Part shown: positions 11,203-18,141 of the stretch, piece by piece
Numbering within the stretch: position 1 is the first letter of the stretch
Layout of the letters: each line of letters begins with the position of its first letter
Source of the DNA: a virus
IMG/VR virus record: IMGVR_UViG_3300038714_000129
Location: 1 to 25,956 of that record
Direction: 5' to 3' (one strand)
DNA length: 25,956 bases
Made by a program: the position numbers and the translations under genes
The notes under the pieces: model-generated
The model's database searches: none
The model's input: the letters and a program-made list of their open reading frames with translations, nothing else
Told to the model about the DNA's origin: nothing

Positions 11203-11465
11203 AAGGATTCACTCAAAAGAGTGGAGATATGCGACCCACTAAAACTGGTGCAGGGATGACCAAGAAAGGTGTCGCTAAATATAGAAGGCAAAACCCGGGC
11301 AGTAAACTAAAAACAGCAGTTACAGAAAAATCACCATCTAAAGCTAGAGCAGCACGAAGAAAGTCCTTTTGTGCAAGAAGTGCAGGTCAGATGAAAAAAT
11401 TCCCTAAAGCTGCAAAAGACCCGAATAGCCGATTAAGACAAGCTAGAAGAAGATGGAGATGTTAA
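11160..11465 (+). CDS. Small basic DUF6321-like protein, 101 aa
   Basis: Contains GAGMTKKGVAKYRRQNPGSKLKTAVTEKSPSK, ARRKSFCARSAGQMKKFPKAAKDPNSRLRQARRRWRC, a signature I recall as DUF6321, common in marine phages and giant viruses. The protein is strongly basic with two invariant-looking Cys (SFCARS and the final WRC), which may form a metal site or disulfide. Role unknown; DNA or RNA contact is likely from charge. It begins a run of lysine-rich genes. Confidence 0.75.
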   Translation: MAEKRKKPTKRGGLKGFTQKSGDMRPTKTGAGMTKKGVAKYRRQNPGSKLKTAVTEKSPSKARAARRKSFCARSAGQMKKFPKAAKDPNSRLRQARRRWRC

Positions 11466-11466
11466 C

Positions 11467-11997
11467 ATGGCTGAATCATATTTAGAAAAAAGAAAACGTA
11501 TATTAGCACAACAAAAGAAACGAGCTGCTGAAAGAAAGAAAAAAGCAGCTAAAACAATAGGTTCTGAAAAGGATATTGTTAGAACTCGTGCTAAGAAAAA
11601 ACCAACAAGCAAACTTGCTGCATTACCTTTATCAGGTAAAAGCACAAGAATGAGAAAGTCTAAATCTAGACTAAACCCTTCCGTAGATTATTCTAAAACA
11701 CCAAAAGCTCCTAAAGGAACTATTAAAAGAGGTTCTCTTGGTGCAAGGAACATACCAACAGGCAAAGCTCCAACAACTAAAAATATAACTAAAAGTGCAT
11801 TAGGTGCTAGAACACCTGCAAAGAAAAAAGAAGAGTTTTCTTCTTTTGGTGCTGCCTTCCGTGCTGCTCGAAAGAGATTAGGCACAGGTAAAACTTTTAC
11901 ATATAAAGGTAAAAAGTATAGTACAGTAACTAAAGCTGACTTAAAAGGTATGTCTTTAAGAGATTATCTTAACAAACTAAGAAAGAAGGGAAAGTAA
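11467..11997 (+). CDS. Lysine/arginine-rich protein, 176 aa
   Basis: Very basic and of low complexity (EKRKRILAQQKKRAAERKKK at the start), with no fold obvious until the C-terminus, where FGAAFRAARKRLGTGKTFTY, then KGKKYSTVTKADL forms a short module that I have seen in other phage proteins as AFRAAR...F.W.GK.Y.T. Start has only AAGATGGAGATG-type upstream sequence (GGAG). Likely binds nucleic acid or virion DNA; exact role unknown. Confidence 0.65.
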   Translation: MAESYLEKRKRILAQQKKRAAERKKKAAKTIGSEKDIVRTRAKKKPTSKLAALPLSGKSTRMRKSKSRLNPSVDYSKTPKAPKGTIKRGSLGARNIPTGKAPTTKNITKSALGARTPAKKKEEFSSFGAAFRAARKRLGTGKTFTYKGKKYSTVTKADLKGMSLRDYLNKLRKKGK

Positions 11998-11998
11998 A

Positions 11999-12862
11999 AT
12001 GGCAGTAGGAAGTTTATTATCTAAAATAGTTAGAAAAAAAAGAACCTTAAAAGATAGAACTAGAGAAACCAAAGGGAAAACTAAATCTAAAAGGTTTGAA
12101 GAAATAAAAAAGAAAGCTGATGAAGCTGATAAGAAAAAAGCAGACAAGGCTGATAAAAAAGCTAGTTCACCTAAAATGGCTGCAGAAAAGAAAGCTGCAA
12201 GACCTGCTAGGGGAGATGCAAAAGACGCAAAGAAACTAGATACTCCTAGAATTAAAGAACTAGAAAAGGTAAAGAAAAGTATTGGACAAGACCAAATAGG
12301 TAAAATCAATAGATTATTTTCTCAAAAAGCTGAAGGTAACTTTAAAGGTAAACAACAAATGGCTTTAGCTTCAAAACCTGCAAAGGGATTTGACGCTGCG
12401 GCAGACAAGGTTAAAGATTTATATGATACAATTAAATCAGGTAAATATACACAACAACAATATAGAAACTTTGTAGATGCTCAAGCTAGAGTTAGAGATG
12501 CCATGCTCAGAAGAGGGGATGTTAATTTAGCAAAGAACAAAAATCTTACAAAAGCTATGTTAAACATTAAACCTAGAAATCCTGCAGATTTTAAAGGAGC
12601 AGAGAAAAAAGGTTTAACTGCAAAAGAACTTGCAGAAAAACTAAAAAAGTTAAGAGCAAATAAAGCTAAAGGTGGCATGGGATTAAAAATGCCTAGTGCT
12701 GACCAAGTAGGTCTCAAGAAACTACCAACAGAAGTACGTAACAAGATGGGTTATATGTATGGTGGTGGAATGGGTAAGAAACCAAGAATGAGTAAGATGG
12801 ATTATCGCAAAGGTGGTATGGTCATTATTGCTCTTGACTTGAAAAAGAAAGGAAAAAAATAA
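11999..12862 (+). CDS. Lysine-rich protein, 287 aa
   Basis: Starts one base after the previous stop, preceded by GAAGGGAAAG. The first third is almost only Lys, Ala, Asp, Glu and Arg with coiled-coil-like patterns (KKADEADKKKADKADKK). The middle (GQDQIGKINRLFSQKAEGNF, YDTIKSGKYTQQQYRNFVDAQARVRDAML) is helical. The end carries YGGGMGKKPRMSKMDYRKGGMV, a Gly/Met/Lys motif shared with the next gene. No family is recognised. Confidence 0.65.
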   Translation: MAVGSLLSKIVRKKRTLKDRTRETKGKTKSKRFEEIKKKADEADKKKADKADKKASSPKMAAEKKAARPARGDAKDAKKLDTPRIKELEKVKKSIGQDQIGKINRLFSQKAEGNFKGKQQMALASKPAKGFDAAADKVKDLYDTIKSGKYTQQQYRNFVDAQARVRDAMLRRGDVNLAKNKNLTKAMLNIKPRNPADFKGAEKKGLTAKELAEKLKKLRANKAKGGMGLKMPSADQVGLKKLPTEVRNKMGYMYGGGMGKKPRMSKMDYRKGGMVIIALDLKKKGKK

Positions 12863-13227
12863 TGGCTAAAGGTAAAGGTAAAACACCTACTAAAAAACAA
12901 TTACTAAGTCCAAAACTAGATGGTATGGGATTTAGTAATGAAGAAATAATGGATGGTTTAATTAAACATAAACTGATTACTGATGAAGATATGAAGATGA
13001 TGTTTAGTAAAAAGAAGCCTACCCCTAAACCTATAGGTAAAAAGATTAGGGTACAAAAACCGAGAATGTTAGCAAGTAAAGGAGGAACAACTATGCCAAT
13101 GCACGGAAAAAAGAAATCTAAAATGATGGCTCGTGGAGGAATGAAGAAAAAATCTAAAATGATGGCTAGAGGTGGAATGAAAAAGACCAAGAGCTATGCA
13201 AGAGGTGGAGCTGCAAGACGTAGATAA
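12862..13227 (+). CDS. Lysine/glycine/methionine-rich protein with tandem repeat, 121 aa
   Basis: ATG overlaps the previous stop (TAATG). The N-terminal 50 residues (PKLDGMGFSNEEIMDGLIKH, TDEDMKMMF) look folded. The rest is a basic tail with two tandem copies of KKKSKMMARGGM followed by a diverged third, then ARGG. Repeated MARGG-type tails occur in marine phage proteins. A DNA-condensing or scaffold role is possible from composition only. Confidence 0.65.
   Translation: MAKGKGKTPTKKQLLSPKLDGMGFSNEEIMDGLIKHKLITDEDMKMMFSKKKPTPKPIGKKIRVQKPRMLASKGGTTMPMHGKKKSKMMARGGMKKKSKMMARGGMKKTKSYARGGAARRR
13108..13179 (+). repeat. 36-bp tandem repeat, two copies
   Basis: Two units of 36 bases (13108-13143 and 13144-13179), each encoding KKKSKMMARGGM, differing at a few synonymous positions. 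Expansion by slippage or unequal exchange is the likely origin. Confidence 0.8.
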
Positions 13228-13922
13228 TGTCTTATCTCATAAGTAACGTACCCCATTTTAAATGTTGGGTACGAAGAGAGTTCACCTGTAATCATCAAAA
13301 GTATCATGGTGAGTTCCTTCATGCGTTAGCTTTTGCAGTCAATACCATACCTGATAGGTCATTAAGTTTTCAGGTAGTCTTTACAGGTTGTGAAGAAAAG
13401 AACAATGTACATGGTGGTGCTATGTGGGCAAGAATGCCCATACAGGCACTCGTGGCAGATATACCTGTAGACGAATGGGCAGAACCAATGGAAGACCATC
13501 TATGTCAACCTTGGGATTGCGAATCTAGAAATCATAGTGTAGTAGTTATGGATAGAGTTAGTTCTTCTCCGTGGCTATGTAAGATAGATAATCAGTTCTT
13601 TACTGCTAAATATATGTTCACTGTAGATTACACTGACCATGAAATAGCAGATGACCCTGCACAACATAAACAATCACACGTAATGTATTTGTTGGATGCA
13701 GGAAAGTGGACAGGCAATATAGTTGCATTACCAAATAACAGAGTTAGAGCAACAAGTCCTGCATTATGGGTTACAGGCGAAGGTGCTCCTGACTTCACTC
13801 CTTCACAGTGGACACACTCAGCAGAAGCACATGAGTCGTATCTAGACCCTTTTACAACATTTAACAATCTATATTCCGATGGTAGCCAAGTTAGAAACAA
13901 TAAGAAAAAAAATAAGAAGTAA
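13227..13922 (+). CDS. Conserved marine phage protein, 231 aa
   Basis: Unlike its neighbours this is a normal, neutral-to-acidic folded protein: MSYLISNVPHFKCWVRREF, VFTGCEEKNNVHGGAMWARM, HLCQPWDCESRNHSVVVMDR, ALPNNRVRATSPALWVTGEG. I recall this sequence pattern as strongly conserved in marine phages, without a known function. Rich in Trp, His and Cys; five Cys residues fall in the first 140. It starts overlapping the previous stop (TAATG). A virion or host-interaction role is possible. Confidence 0.8.
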   Translation: MSYLISNVPHFKCWVRREFTCNHQKYHGEFLHALAFAVNTIPDRSLSFQVVFTGCEEKNNVHGGAMWARMPIQALVADIPVDEWAEPMEDHLCQPWDCESRNHSVVVMDRVSSSPWLCKIDNQFFTAKYMFTVDYTDHEIADDPAQHKQSHVMYLLDAGKWTGNIVALPNNRVRATSPALWVTGEGAPDFTPSQWTHSAEAHESYLDPFTTFNNLYSDGSQVRNNKKKNKK

Positions 13923-14016
13923 AAAGAAACTTGGCTTCTCTGAAAGAGCACGAGCAGTAAGCAAGGGATTGTTACCATCAAAGGCAAAGAAAAATGGCAG
14001 TAAAAAGAAAAAGTAA
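13879..14016 (+). CDS. Very basic small protein, 45 aa
   Basis: A frame from ATG 13879, within the end of the 231-aa gene, to TAA 14016, within the start of the next. Product: MVAKLETIRKKIRSKKKLGF, a Ser/Glu/Arg stretch, then a Lys-rich end. It bridges the only gap between two genes and keeps the basic composition of the cluster. No ribosome site is clear, so translation would depend on coupling. Confidence 0.5.
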   Translation: MVAKLETIRKKIRSKKKLGFSERARAVSKGLLPSKAKKNGSKKKK

Positions 14017-14185
14017 AAGCACAGTAAACAAAGCAGGTAATTATACAAAACCTGCTTTGCGTAAAAGAATATTTAACAGAATAAAAGCAGGTGGTAAAGG
14101 TGGAGCTCCGGGTCAATGGTCTGCACGTAAAGCACAGATGATGGCTAAAGCCTACAAGAAAGCAGGTGGAGGATATAGAAACTAA
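13994..14185 (+). CDS. Small basic conserved protein (WSARKAQ motif), 63 aa
   Basis: Has YTKPALRKRIFNRIKAGGKG, then GAPGQWSARKAQMMAKAYKKAGGGY: a distinctive motif (GGxPGQWSARKAQxxAxxYKKxGGGY) found in phages and large viruses, possibly DUF5872 (name from memory). A short basic helical domain that probably contacts nucleic acid. Start overlaps the 45-aa gene; stop and next ATG overlap as TAATG. Role unknown. Confidence 0.75.
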   Translation: MAVKRKSKSTVNKAGNYTKPALRKRIFNRIKAGGKGGAPGQWSARKAQMMAKAYKKAGGGYRN

Positions 14186-14340
14186 TGCCACATTATACTA
14201 GACCATTAAAAACAGTTATAGGTAAATTAAAGAAAGCATCTAAGGCTCATGCAGGTCAAGCGAAAACTTTAACGAAGATAATGAAAGACCAAAAGAAGGG
14301 ATATAAAAAAGTTGTTAAGAAGAAAAAAAAGAGACCCTAA
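14185..14340 (+). CDS. Small basic protein, 51 aa
   Basis: ATG 14185 overlaps the previous stop (TAATG) after GGAGGAT. Product: MPHYTRPLKTVIGKLKKASK, then AHAGQAKTLTKIM and a Lys-rich end. The HAGQAK block recalls a recurrent marine phage small protein. It ends inside the start of the next gene. Function unknown. Confidence 0.62.
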   Translation: MPHYTRPLKTVIGKLKKASKAHAGQAKTLTKIMKDQKKGYKKVVKKKKKRP

Positions 14341-14620
14341 AGTTGGAACAGGCAAAAAACCAAAAGGCAGTGGCAGAAGACTGTATACGGATGAAAACCC
14401 TAAAGACACAGTTGGCATCAAGTTTGCCACCCCTGCAGATGCAAGAGCCACAGTTGCAAAAGTTAAAAAGGTTAATAAGCCATATGCGAGAAAGATACAG
14501 ATACTTACAGTCGGTGAGCAAAGAGCTAAAGTAATGAAGAAGACTGAAGTTGTTAGCATATTTAAAAAAGCAAAAGAAAGTTTAAAAAGAGCAAATGACC
14601 GAAAAAAGAAAAAGATGTGA
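14312..14620 (+). CDS. Basic conserved protein (GTGKKPKGSGRRLYTDENP), 102 aa
   Basis: Start is TTG 14312, with AAGGG eleven bases upstream, because no ATG precedes the conserved block DPKVGTGKKPKGSGRRLYTD, then ENPKDTVGIKFAT at residues 8-40. This block is highly characteristic of a family in marine phages. The C-terminal half is a basic helix (SIFKKAKESLKRANDRKKKK). Overlap with the 51-aa and 37-aa genes fits the packed layout. No known function. Confidence 0.7.
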   Translation: MLRRKKRDPKVGTGKKPKGSGRRLYTDENPKDTVGIKFATPADARATVAKVKKVNKPYARKIQILTVGEQRAKVMKKTEVVSIFKKAKESLKRANDRKKKKM

Positions 14621-14708
14621 CACTTGTGAATGTTATGATTGTGACACAGAAGAGTGTAACTGCGATTGTCATGAGCAAGAAGACGAGGTGTTAGGAGCAC
14701 CTGTATGA
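14595..14708 (+). CDS. Cys-rich metallothionein-like mini-protein, 37 aa
   Basis: Frame from ATG 14595, inside the end of the 102-aa gene, to TGA 14708, overlapping the next ATG (ATGA). Seven of 37 residues are Cys, spaced C-x2-C-x-C-x2-C-x4-C-x-C-x-C and followed by His, in an acidic context (CDTCECYDCDTEECNCDCH). This spacing resembles metal-cluster proteins. No zinc-finger family fits exactly. The short length means translation is not proven, but coupling on both sides supports it. Confidence 0.6.
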   Translation: MTEKRKRCDTCECYDCDTEECNCDCHEQEDEVLGAPV

Positions 14709-14887
14709 TTGAGTTTGTGTTAGTGTTTATGATGGGAGTAAGAGTAATAGACCAAACACAAACTTTCCAAGACATAGATAGATGTTTATATTTTGCACAG
14801 AGACTACATAGACAGCCACCCATACCACAAAAGGAAGGACCTAATTTACGTATAACTGCATATTGTAAGCCAAAAAGGAAAAGATAA
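14705..14887 (+). CDS. Small probably exported protein, 60 aa
   Basis: Starts with MIEFVLVFMMGVRVIDQTQTF, a hydrophobic segment that may be a signal or anchor, followed by DRCLYFAQRLHRQ, and a late Cys (YCKPK). It resembles the 81-aa protein at 10957 in layout. Coupled on both sides (ATGA upstream, TAATG downstream). Probably in the envelope; function unknown. Confidence 0.62.
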   Translation: MIEFVLVFMMGVRVIDQTQTFQDIDRCLYFAQRLHRQPPIPQKEGPNLRITAYCKPKRKR

Positions 14888-15327
14888 TGTTAGCAGAACT
14901 TGCCGCAGCAAATGCAGCTTTCGGAGTAATAAAAAATTTTATATCTAATGGAAAAGAACTTTCAGGTTGTGTAAAACAGATATCTGATTTTGTATTCTCA
15001 AAAGAACAGTTAGAAAAGAAGGCAAGTAAGAAAAAAGCAAGTGGTGGTGGTGGAGACTTAGAAGAGTTCATGGCTCTTGAACAGATAAGAGAGAAAGAAG
15101 AAGAACTCAAGAAGATAATGATTTATCTAGGAAGACCCGGACTTTGGCAAGATTGGCAAAGATTTCAAGCAGAGGCTAGAAAGTCAAGAAGATATGCAGA
15201 GAAGATGGCAGAAAAGCGTAGACAAGAATTAATAGAATACGTAGGATATGGAATAGCTTTTATCTTCATATTATTTTTTGCAGGAATATTAGCATGGCTA
15301 CTAGCAAAATGGATGGGTAAACTATAA
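14887..15327 (+). CDS. Membrane-anchored helical protein, 146 aa
   Basis: A conserved-looking marine phage protein: MLAELAAANAAFGVIKNFIS, a Lys/Gly linker (KKASGGGGD), DLEEFMALEQIREKEEELKK, IMIYLGRPGLWQDWQRFQAE, a charged helix, and one C-terminal membrane segment at about residues 117-140 (GYGIAFIFILFFAGILAWLL). It lies just before the holin-like and lysozyme genes. It could be a lysis accessory such as a spanin or holin partner, but this is only context. Confidence 0.75.
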   Translation: MLAELAAANAAFGVIKNFISNGKELSGCVKQISDFVFSKEQLEKKASKKKASGGGGDLEEFMALEQIREKEEELKKIMIYLGRPGLWQDWQRFQAEARKSRRYAEKMAEKRRQELIEYVGYGIAFIFILFFAGILAWLLAKWMGKL

Positions 15328-15587
15328 TGGCATTAAAAAAATCACAGAGGTCACTAGTTGCGTGGACAAAACAAAAATGGCGAACAAAGTCTGGTAAACC
15401 TAGTACACAGGGGAGTAAAGCAACTGGTGAGCGTTATCTACCTGAAAAAGCAATTAAGGCTTTATCTCCCTCTGAATACGCCGCCTCTTCGGCTGCTAAA
15501 CGCAAAGCGACTAAGAGAGGTAAACAATTTTCTAAACAACCCAGCAAGATTGCAAAGAAAACATCAAGATTTCGTAAATACAGCTAA
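15327..15587 (+). CDS. Small basic conserved protein, 86 aa
   Basis: Has the block SQRSLVAWTKQKWRTKSGKP, then STQG and ATGERYLPEKAIKALSPSEYAA, which recurs in marine phages and some large viruses. Strongly basic at both ends. Overlaps the previous stop (TAATG). Unknown function; composition suggests nucleic-acid contact. Confidence 0.75.
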   Translation: MALKKSQRSLVAWTKQKWRTKSGKPSTQGSKATGERYLPEKAIKALSPSEYAASSAAKRKATKRGKQFSKQPSKIAKKTSRFRKYS

Positions 15588-15634
15588 GTTAAAAGAAAAC
15601 TTAAAACAAGAAAGAATAAGAGAGAAGATAGCAA

Positions 15635-16027
15635 ATGATACAAGCATTAATAGGACCAATAGCAAACCTCGCAGGAACGTGGTTTCAAAACAAAATAGAA
15701 AAAACAAAGGCAGATGGACAAGCTAAAGTTGCAGAGGCAAAAGCTCGTGCTACTGTTGCAGAGAAAGTCGCAACAGGTCAAGTGGAGTGGGAAGGCAAGA
15801 TGGCAGATGCTACTGTGGATAGTTGGAAAGACGAGTTCGCTTTAGTAGTCCTATTAGCTCCTGCTATATTAGTCTTCATACCCGGAATGAGAGAGTATGT
15901 AAAAGAAGGCTTTGAGATATTAGCTACATTACCTGATTGGTATCAGTATTTATTATATATAGCTATATCTGCGTCTTTTGGTATCAAAGGTGTAGGACAA
16001 GCAGCTAAGATGTTGAAACGCAAATGA
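15635..16027 (+). CDS. Holin-like membrane protein (GTA holin 3TM type)
   Basis: 130 aa. Begins MIQALIGPIANLAGTWFQNK, has a charged helix (EKTKADGQAKVAEAKARATV) and GQVEWEGKMADATVDSWKDEF, then hydrophobic spans at about 70-85 (ALVVLLAPAILVFIP) and 100-120 (YQYLLYIAISASFGIKG). This arrangement matches the GTA_holin_3TM family. It would permeabilise the inner membrane so the lysozyme encoded 120 bases downstream can reach the wall. Confidence 0.8.
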   Translation: MIQALIGPIANLAGTWFQNKIEKTKADGQAKVAEAKARATVAEKVATGQVEWEGKMADATVDSWKDEFALVVLLAPAILVFIPGMREYVKEGFEILATLPDWYQYLLYIAISASFGIKGVGQAAKMLKRK

Positions 16028-16149
16028 GTTGGAAAGCCTTGACATTTTTAAAGATTTCTGCTATAACCTGTAAGATAGGGAACTATTTTTGGCATCTACA
16101 CGTAAAAGAAATACGTAAAAAACAATTAGAATTAGGACTTAGAAGATGA
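16024..16149 (+). CDS. Small protein, 41 aa, carrying a promoter
   Basis: ATG 16024 overlaps the holin stop (ATGA) and its TGA overlaps the lysozyme ATG (ATGA). Product: MSWKALTFLKISAITCKIGN, then YFWHLHVKEIRKKQLELGLRR. Short genes with this layout (MSW..., Lys/Arg end) lie between holin and lysozyme in related marine phages as I recall them. A consensus promoter lies within it at 16039-16067, so the sequence has a double use. Confidence 0.6.
   Translation: MSWKALTFLKISAITCKIGNYFWHLHVKEIRKKQLELGLRR
16039..16067 (+). promoter_or_regulatory. Promoter inside the 41-aa gene
   Basis: TTGACA (16039-16044), 17-base spacer, TATAAC (16062-16067), same boxes and spacer length as the promoter at 10602. 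It would drive lysozyme, terminase and downstream genes. Confidence 0.65.
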
Positions 16150-16601
16150 ACATAAATACATTAAGAGAAGAAATTGAGGCAGATGAGGGTGTAAAATATG
16201 AACTGTACCATTGTTCAGAAAATCATTTGACCGGAGGCATTGGGCATCTTATCACAGAATGGGATGTAGATTATTACGGTAAACCTATAGGATATCCTGT
16301 ATCTGAACAACAAGTACAAGATTGGTTTTTAAATGATGTACAAGTTGCAATACAAGACTGTCAAACTATATTTGGTTCTTTTGATAAACTACCTGACGAA
16401 ATACAACACGTATTAATCAATATGTCATTTCAACTTGGTAAACCTCGTTTATCTAAATTTAAGAAGATGATAGCTGCTGTGGAAGCAGAAGACTATCAAG
16501 AAATGGCAAATCAGATGGAAGACTCACGTTGGTACAAACAGACAACCAACAGAGCACAGCGTTTAATAGATAGAGTTGTAGCACAAGGAATACCACATTG
16601 A
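16146..16601 (+). CDS. T4-type lysozyme (GH24 endolysin)
   Basis: A muramidase that cuts peptidoglycan between MurNAc and GlcNAc. It aligns with the T4 lysozyme active site: Glu14 (DEG) matches E11 and Thr29 (HLTGGIGH) matches T26. The position of Asp20 is Cys23; GH24 enzymes are known with Asp or Cys here, and the T4 D20C mutant is known to be active, so it should work. 151 aa is normal. No signal peptide, so it depends on the holin. NMSFQLG and RAQRLIDRV match the C-terminal lobe. Confidence 0.92.
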   Translation: MNINTLREEIEADEGVKYELYHCSENHLTGGIGHLITEWDVDYYGKPIGYPVSEQQVQDWFLNDVQVAIQDCQTIFGSFDKLPDEIQHVLINMSFQLGKPRLSKFKKMIAAVEAEDYQEMANQMEDSRWYKQTTNRAQRLIDRVVAQGIPH

Positions 16602-16960
16602 GCAGAGAACTAACAGAAAGACAAAAAAAGTTTTTAAATGTATTGTTTGATGAAGCGAATGGTGATGTTGTACAGGCAAAATTACTTGCAGGATATTCAG
16701 AACATACATCTACTTCTAGTGTTATAGCTTCTATGAAAGATGAAATCATGGATGCTACTCAACTATACATGAGTAGAAATGCACCTAAAGCTGCTGTAGC
16801 TATGGTGAGTGGTGTAGATGACCCTACACAATTAGGTATTAGAGATAAGCTATCTGCTTCAAAAGAATTACTAGATAGAGTAGGTCTAATTAAAACAGAA
16901 AAGGTGCAAGTAGAAGCATCAGGTGGTGTAATGTTATTACCACCAAAAGCAAAGGAGTAA
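16598..16960 (+). CDS. terS: Terminase small subunit
   Basis: DNA-recognition subunit of the packaging motor. The N-terminus (LTERQKKFLNVLFDEANGDVVQAKLLAGYSEHTS) matches the helix-turn-helix of Terminase_2-type small subunits (RQ..FL...., A...AGYS). The start is TTG 16598, overlapping the lysozyme stop. The C-terminus (VQVEASGGVMLLPPKAKE) is flexible. The terminase large subunit follows 1.4 kb downstream with two genes between, an unusual separation. Confidence 0.72.
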   Translation: MSRELTERQKKFLNVLFDEANGDVVQAKLLAGYSEHTSTSSVIASMKDEIMDATQLYMSRNAPKAAVAMVSGVDDPTQLGIRDKLSASKELLDRVGLIKTEKVQVEASGGVMLLPPKAKE

Positions 16961-16963
16961 ACA

Positions 16964-17740
16964 ATGGTAGCAGGTATTATATCTAAAGCATTAAAAAAAG
17001 CAGTAAAGAAAAAACCTAGTGCTAAAACTATTAAAGAAAAAGCAAAAGCAAGAGCTAAAACAAAAGCACAAACAAGCACTACAAAAAGAAAAAAAGCAGA
17101 AAAAGTTTTTAAAGCTCCTGAAGCTAGAACTAGAACACAACCTAAGTTAAGAACTTTAGATGACCCTAAAGCACGTAAAGCACTAGATAGAATGACTTTA
17201 CCAAAAGCAAAAAAGATAATAGCAGATAGGATTAAAAAAAGTGCTAAACCCGGAGAAATGAAACTTAGAAAGCAAAAAGAAAAATTACTCGCTACTAAAG
17301 TTAAAGGTGCTGCGGCTAAAAAAGAAAGAAAAGAAAAGTTAAGAGAGTTAAATAAAAAAATATTTGCTATGACAGGAAGATTAGAGGGTATAAAAAATCC
17401 TATGTTTGAAGCTGCAAATATTAAAAGAGGTAATCTTGTAAAAGCATCTCCAGAATTTAGAGCACCTAAAAGACCACCCGGATATGATGCAAAAATAGCA
17501 GAGAAACAAACTGCTAAAGTAAAAAGAGTTAGAGATGCAAATGCTAAAGCATTTAAAGTATTTAATGGTTTTGAAAGAGAAGGCAAAATAGTACCCGGTG
17601 AACTTGAAGCATTAAAACAAAGATTTGATAAAGCAGGTGGAGCATCTGAGCTAGGTATGTCTTTTACAAACTTTAAAAATATGTATAAAGGTCCTTACTA
17701 TCTTGGTACGAAATATAGTGTTTCAGGAAAAAAGAAGTAA
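16964..17740 (+). CDS. Lysine/alanine-rich basic protein, 258 aa
   Basis: Highly basic, low-complexity first half (KARAKTKAQTSTTKRKKAEK), then helices and FKVFNGFEREGKIVPGELEA, NFKNMYKGPYYLGTKYSVSG at the end, which looks like a small folded C-terminal domain. Lies between the two terminase genes, overlapping the next gene (TAATG). The composition matches the 176-, 287- and 121-aa proteins of the cluster at 11-13 kb. It may bind phage DNA, but there is no direct evidence. Confidence 0.65.
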   Translation: MVAGIISKALKKAVKKKPSAKTIKEKAKARAKTKAQTSTTKRKKAEKVFKAPEARTRTQPKLRTLDDPKARKALDRMTLPKAKKIIADRIKKSAKPGEMKLRKQKEKLLATKVKGAAAKKERKEKLRELNKKIFAMTGRLEGIKNPMFEAANIKRGNLVKASPEFRAPKRPPGYDAKIAEKQTAKVKRVRDANAKAFKVFNGFEREGKIVPGELEALKQRFDKAGGASELGMSFTNFKNMYKGPYYLGTKYSVSGKKK

Positions 17741-18141
17741 TGGATAGAAGTGTAGGTAAGTGGAAGTTACCACAACCAACAGACTTAAAAGATGAAGAAC
17801 AAAAAGAATGGATACAGATACCACGTATAGCTAGGACTGTTCCGTTTGGATATAAAATTAACGAAGAAGATAAAGAATTACTTGACCCTATACCCTACGA
17901 GTTAGAAGCTATTGAGTTGGCTAGAAAATATATAAAGCAATATTCATTAAGACAAGTTGCTAATTGGCTGACAACAAAAACAGGAAGACAGATATCTCAC
18001 ATAGGATTAAGAAAAAGATTATTACATGAGCGACAACGTAAGAACAAGGCTAGAACTCTTAAACGATGGTCCGAATATGCCCAGAAAGCAATCGAGAAAG
18101 CGAAAGCCATCGAAGAAAGTAGAATCGGAGCAAGAGCCTAA
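17740..18141 (+). CDS. Helix-turn-helix protein upstream of terminase, 133 aa
   Basis: Contains IPRIARTVPFGYKINEED, PIPYELEAIELARKYIKQYS and a resolvase-like HTH (LRQVANWLTTKTGRQISHIG, LRKRL) at residues 68-93, then a basic C-terminal helix. This layout recurs just before terminase large subunits in marine phages. It may help in packaging-site recognition or act as a second small terminase-like subunit. It overlaps TerL by 116 bases. Confidence 0.75.
   Translation: MDRSVGKWKLPQPTDLKDEEQKEWIQIPRIARTVPFGYKINEEDKELLDPIPYELEAIELARKYIKQYSLRQVANWLTTKTGRQISHIGLRKRLLHERQRKNKARTLKRWSEYAQKAIEKAKAIEESRIGARA

Noticed and set aside
11433-17586. Long minus-strand frames opposite the lysine-rich genes
   Set aside because: They are the antisense of Lys-rich codons (giving Phe/Leu-rich products), lack ribosome sites, and conflict with the packed plus-strand operon.
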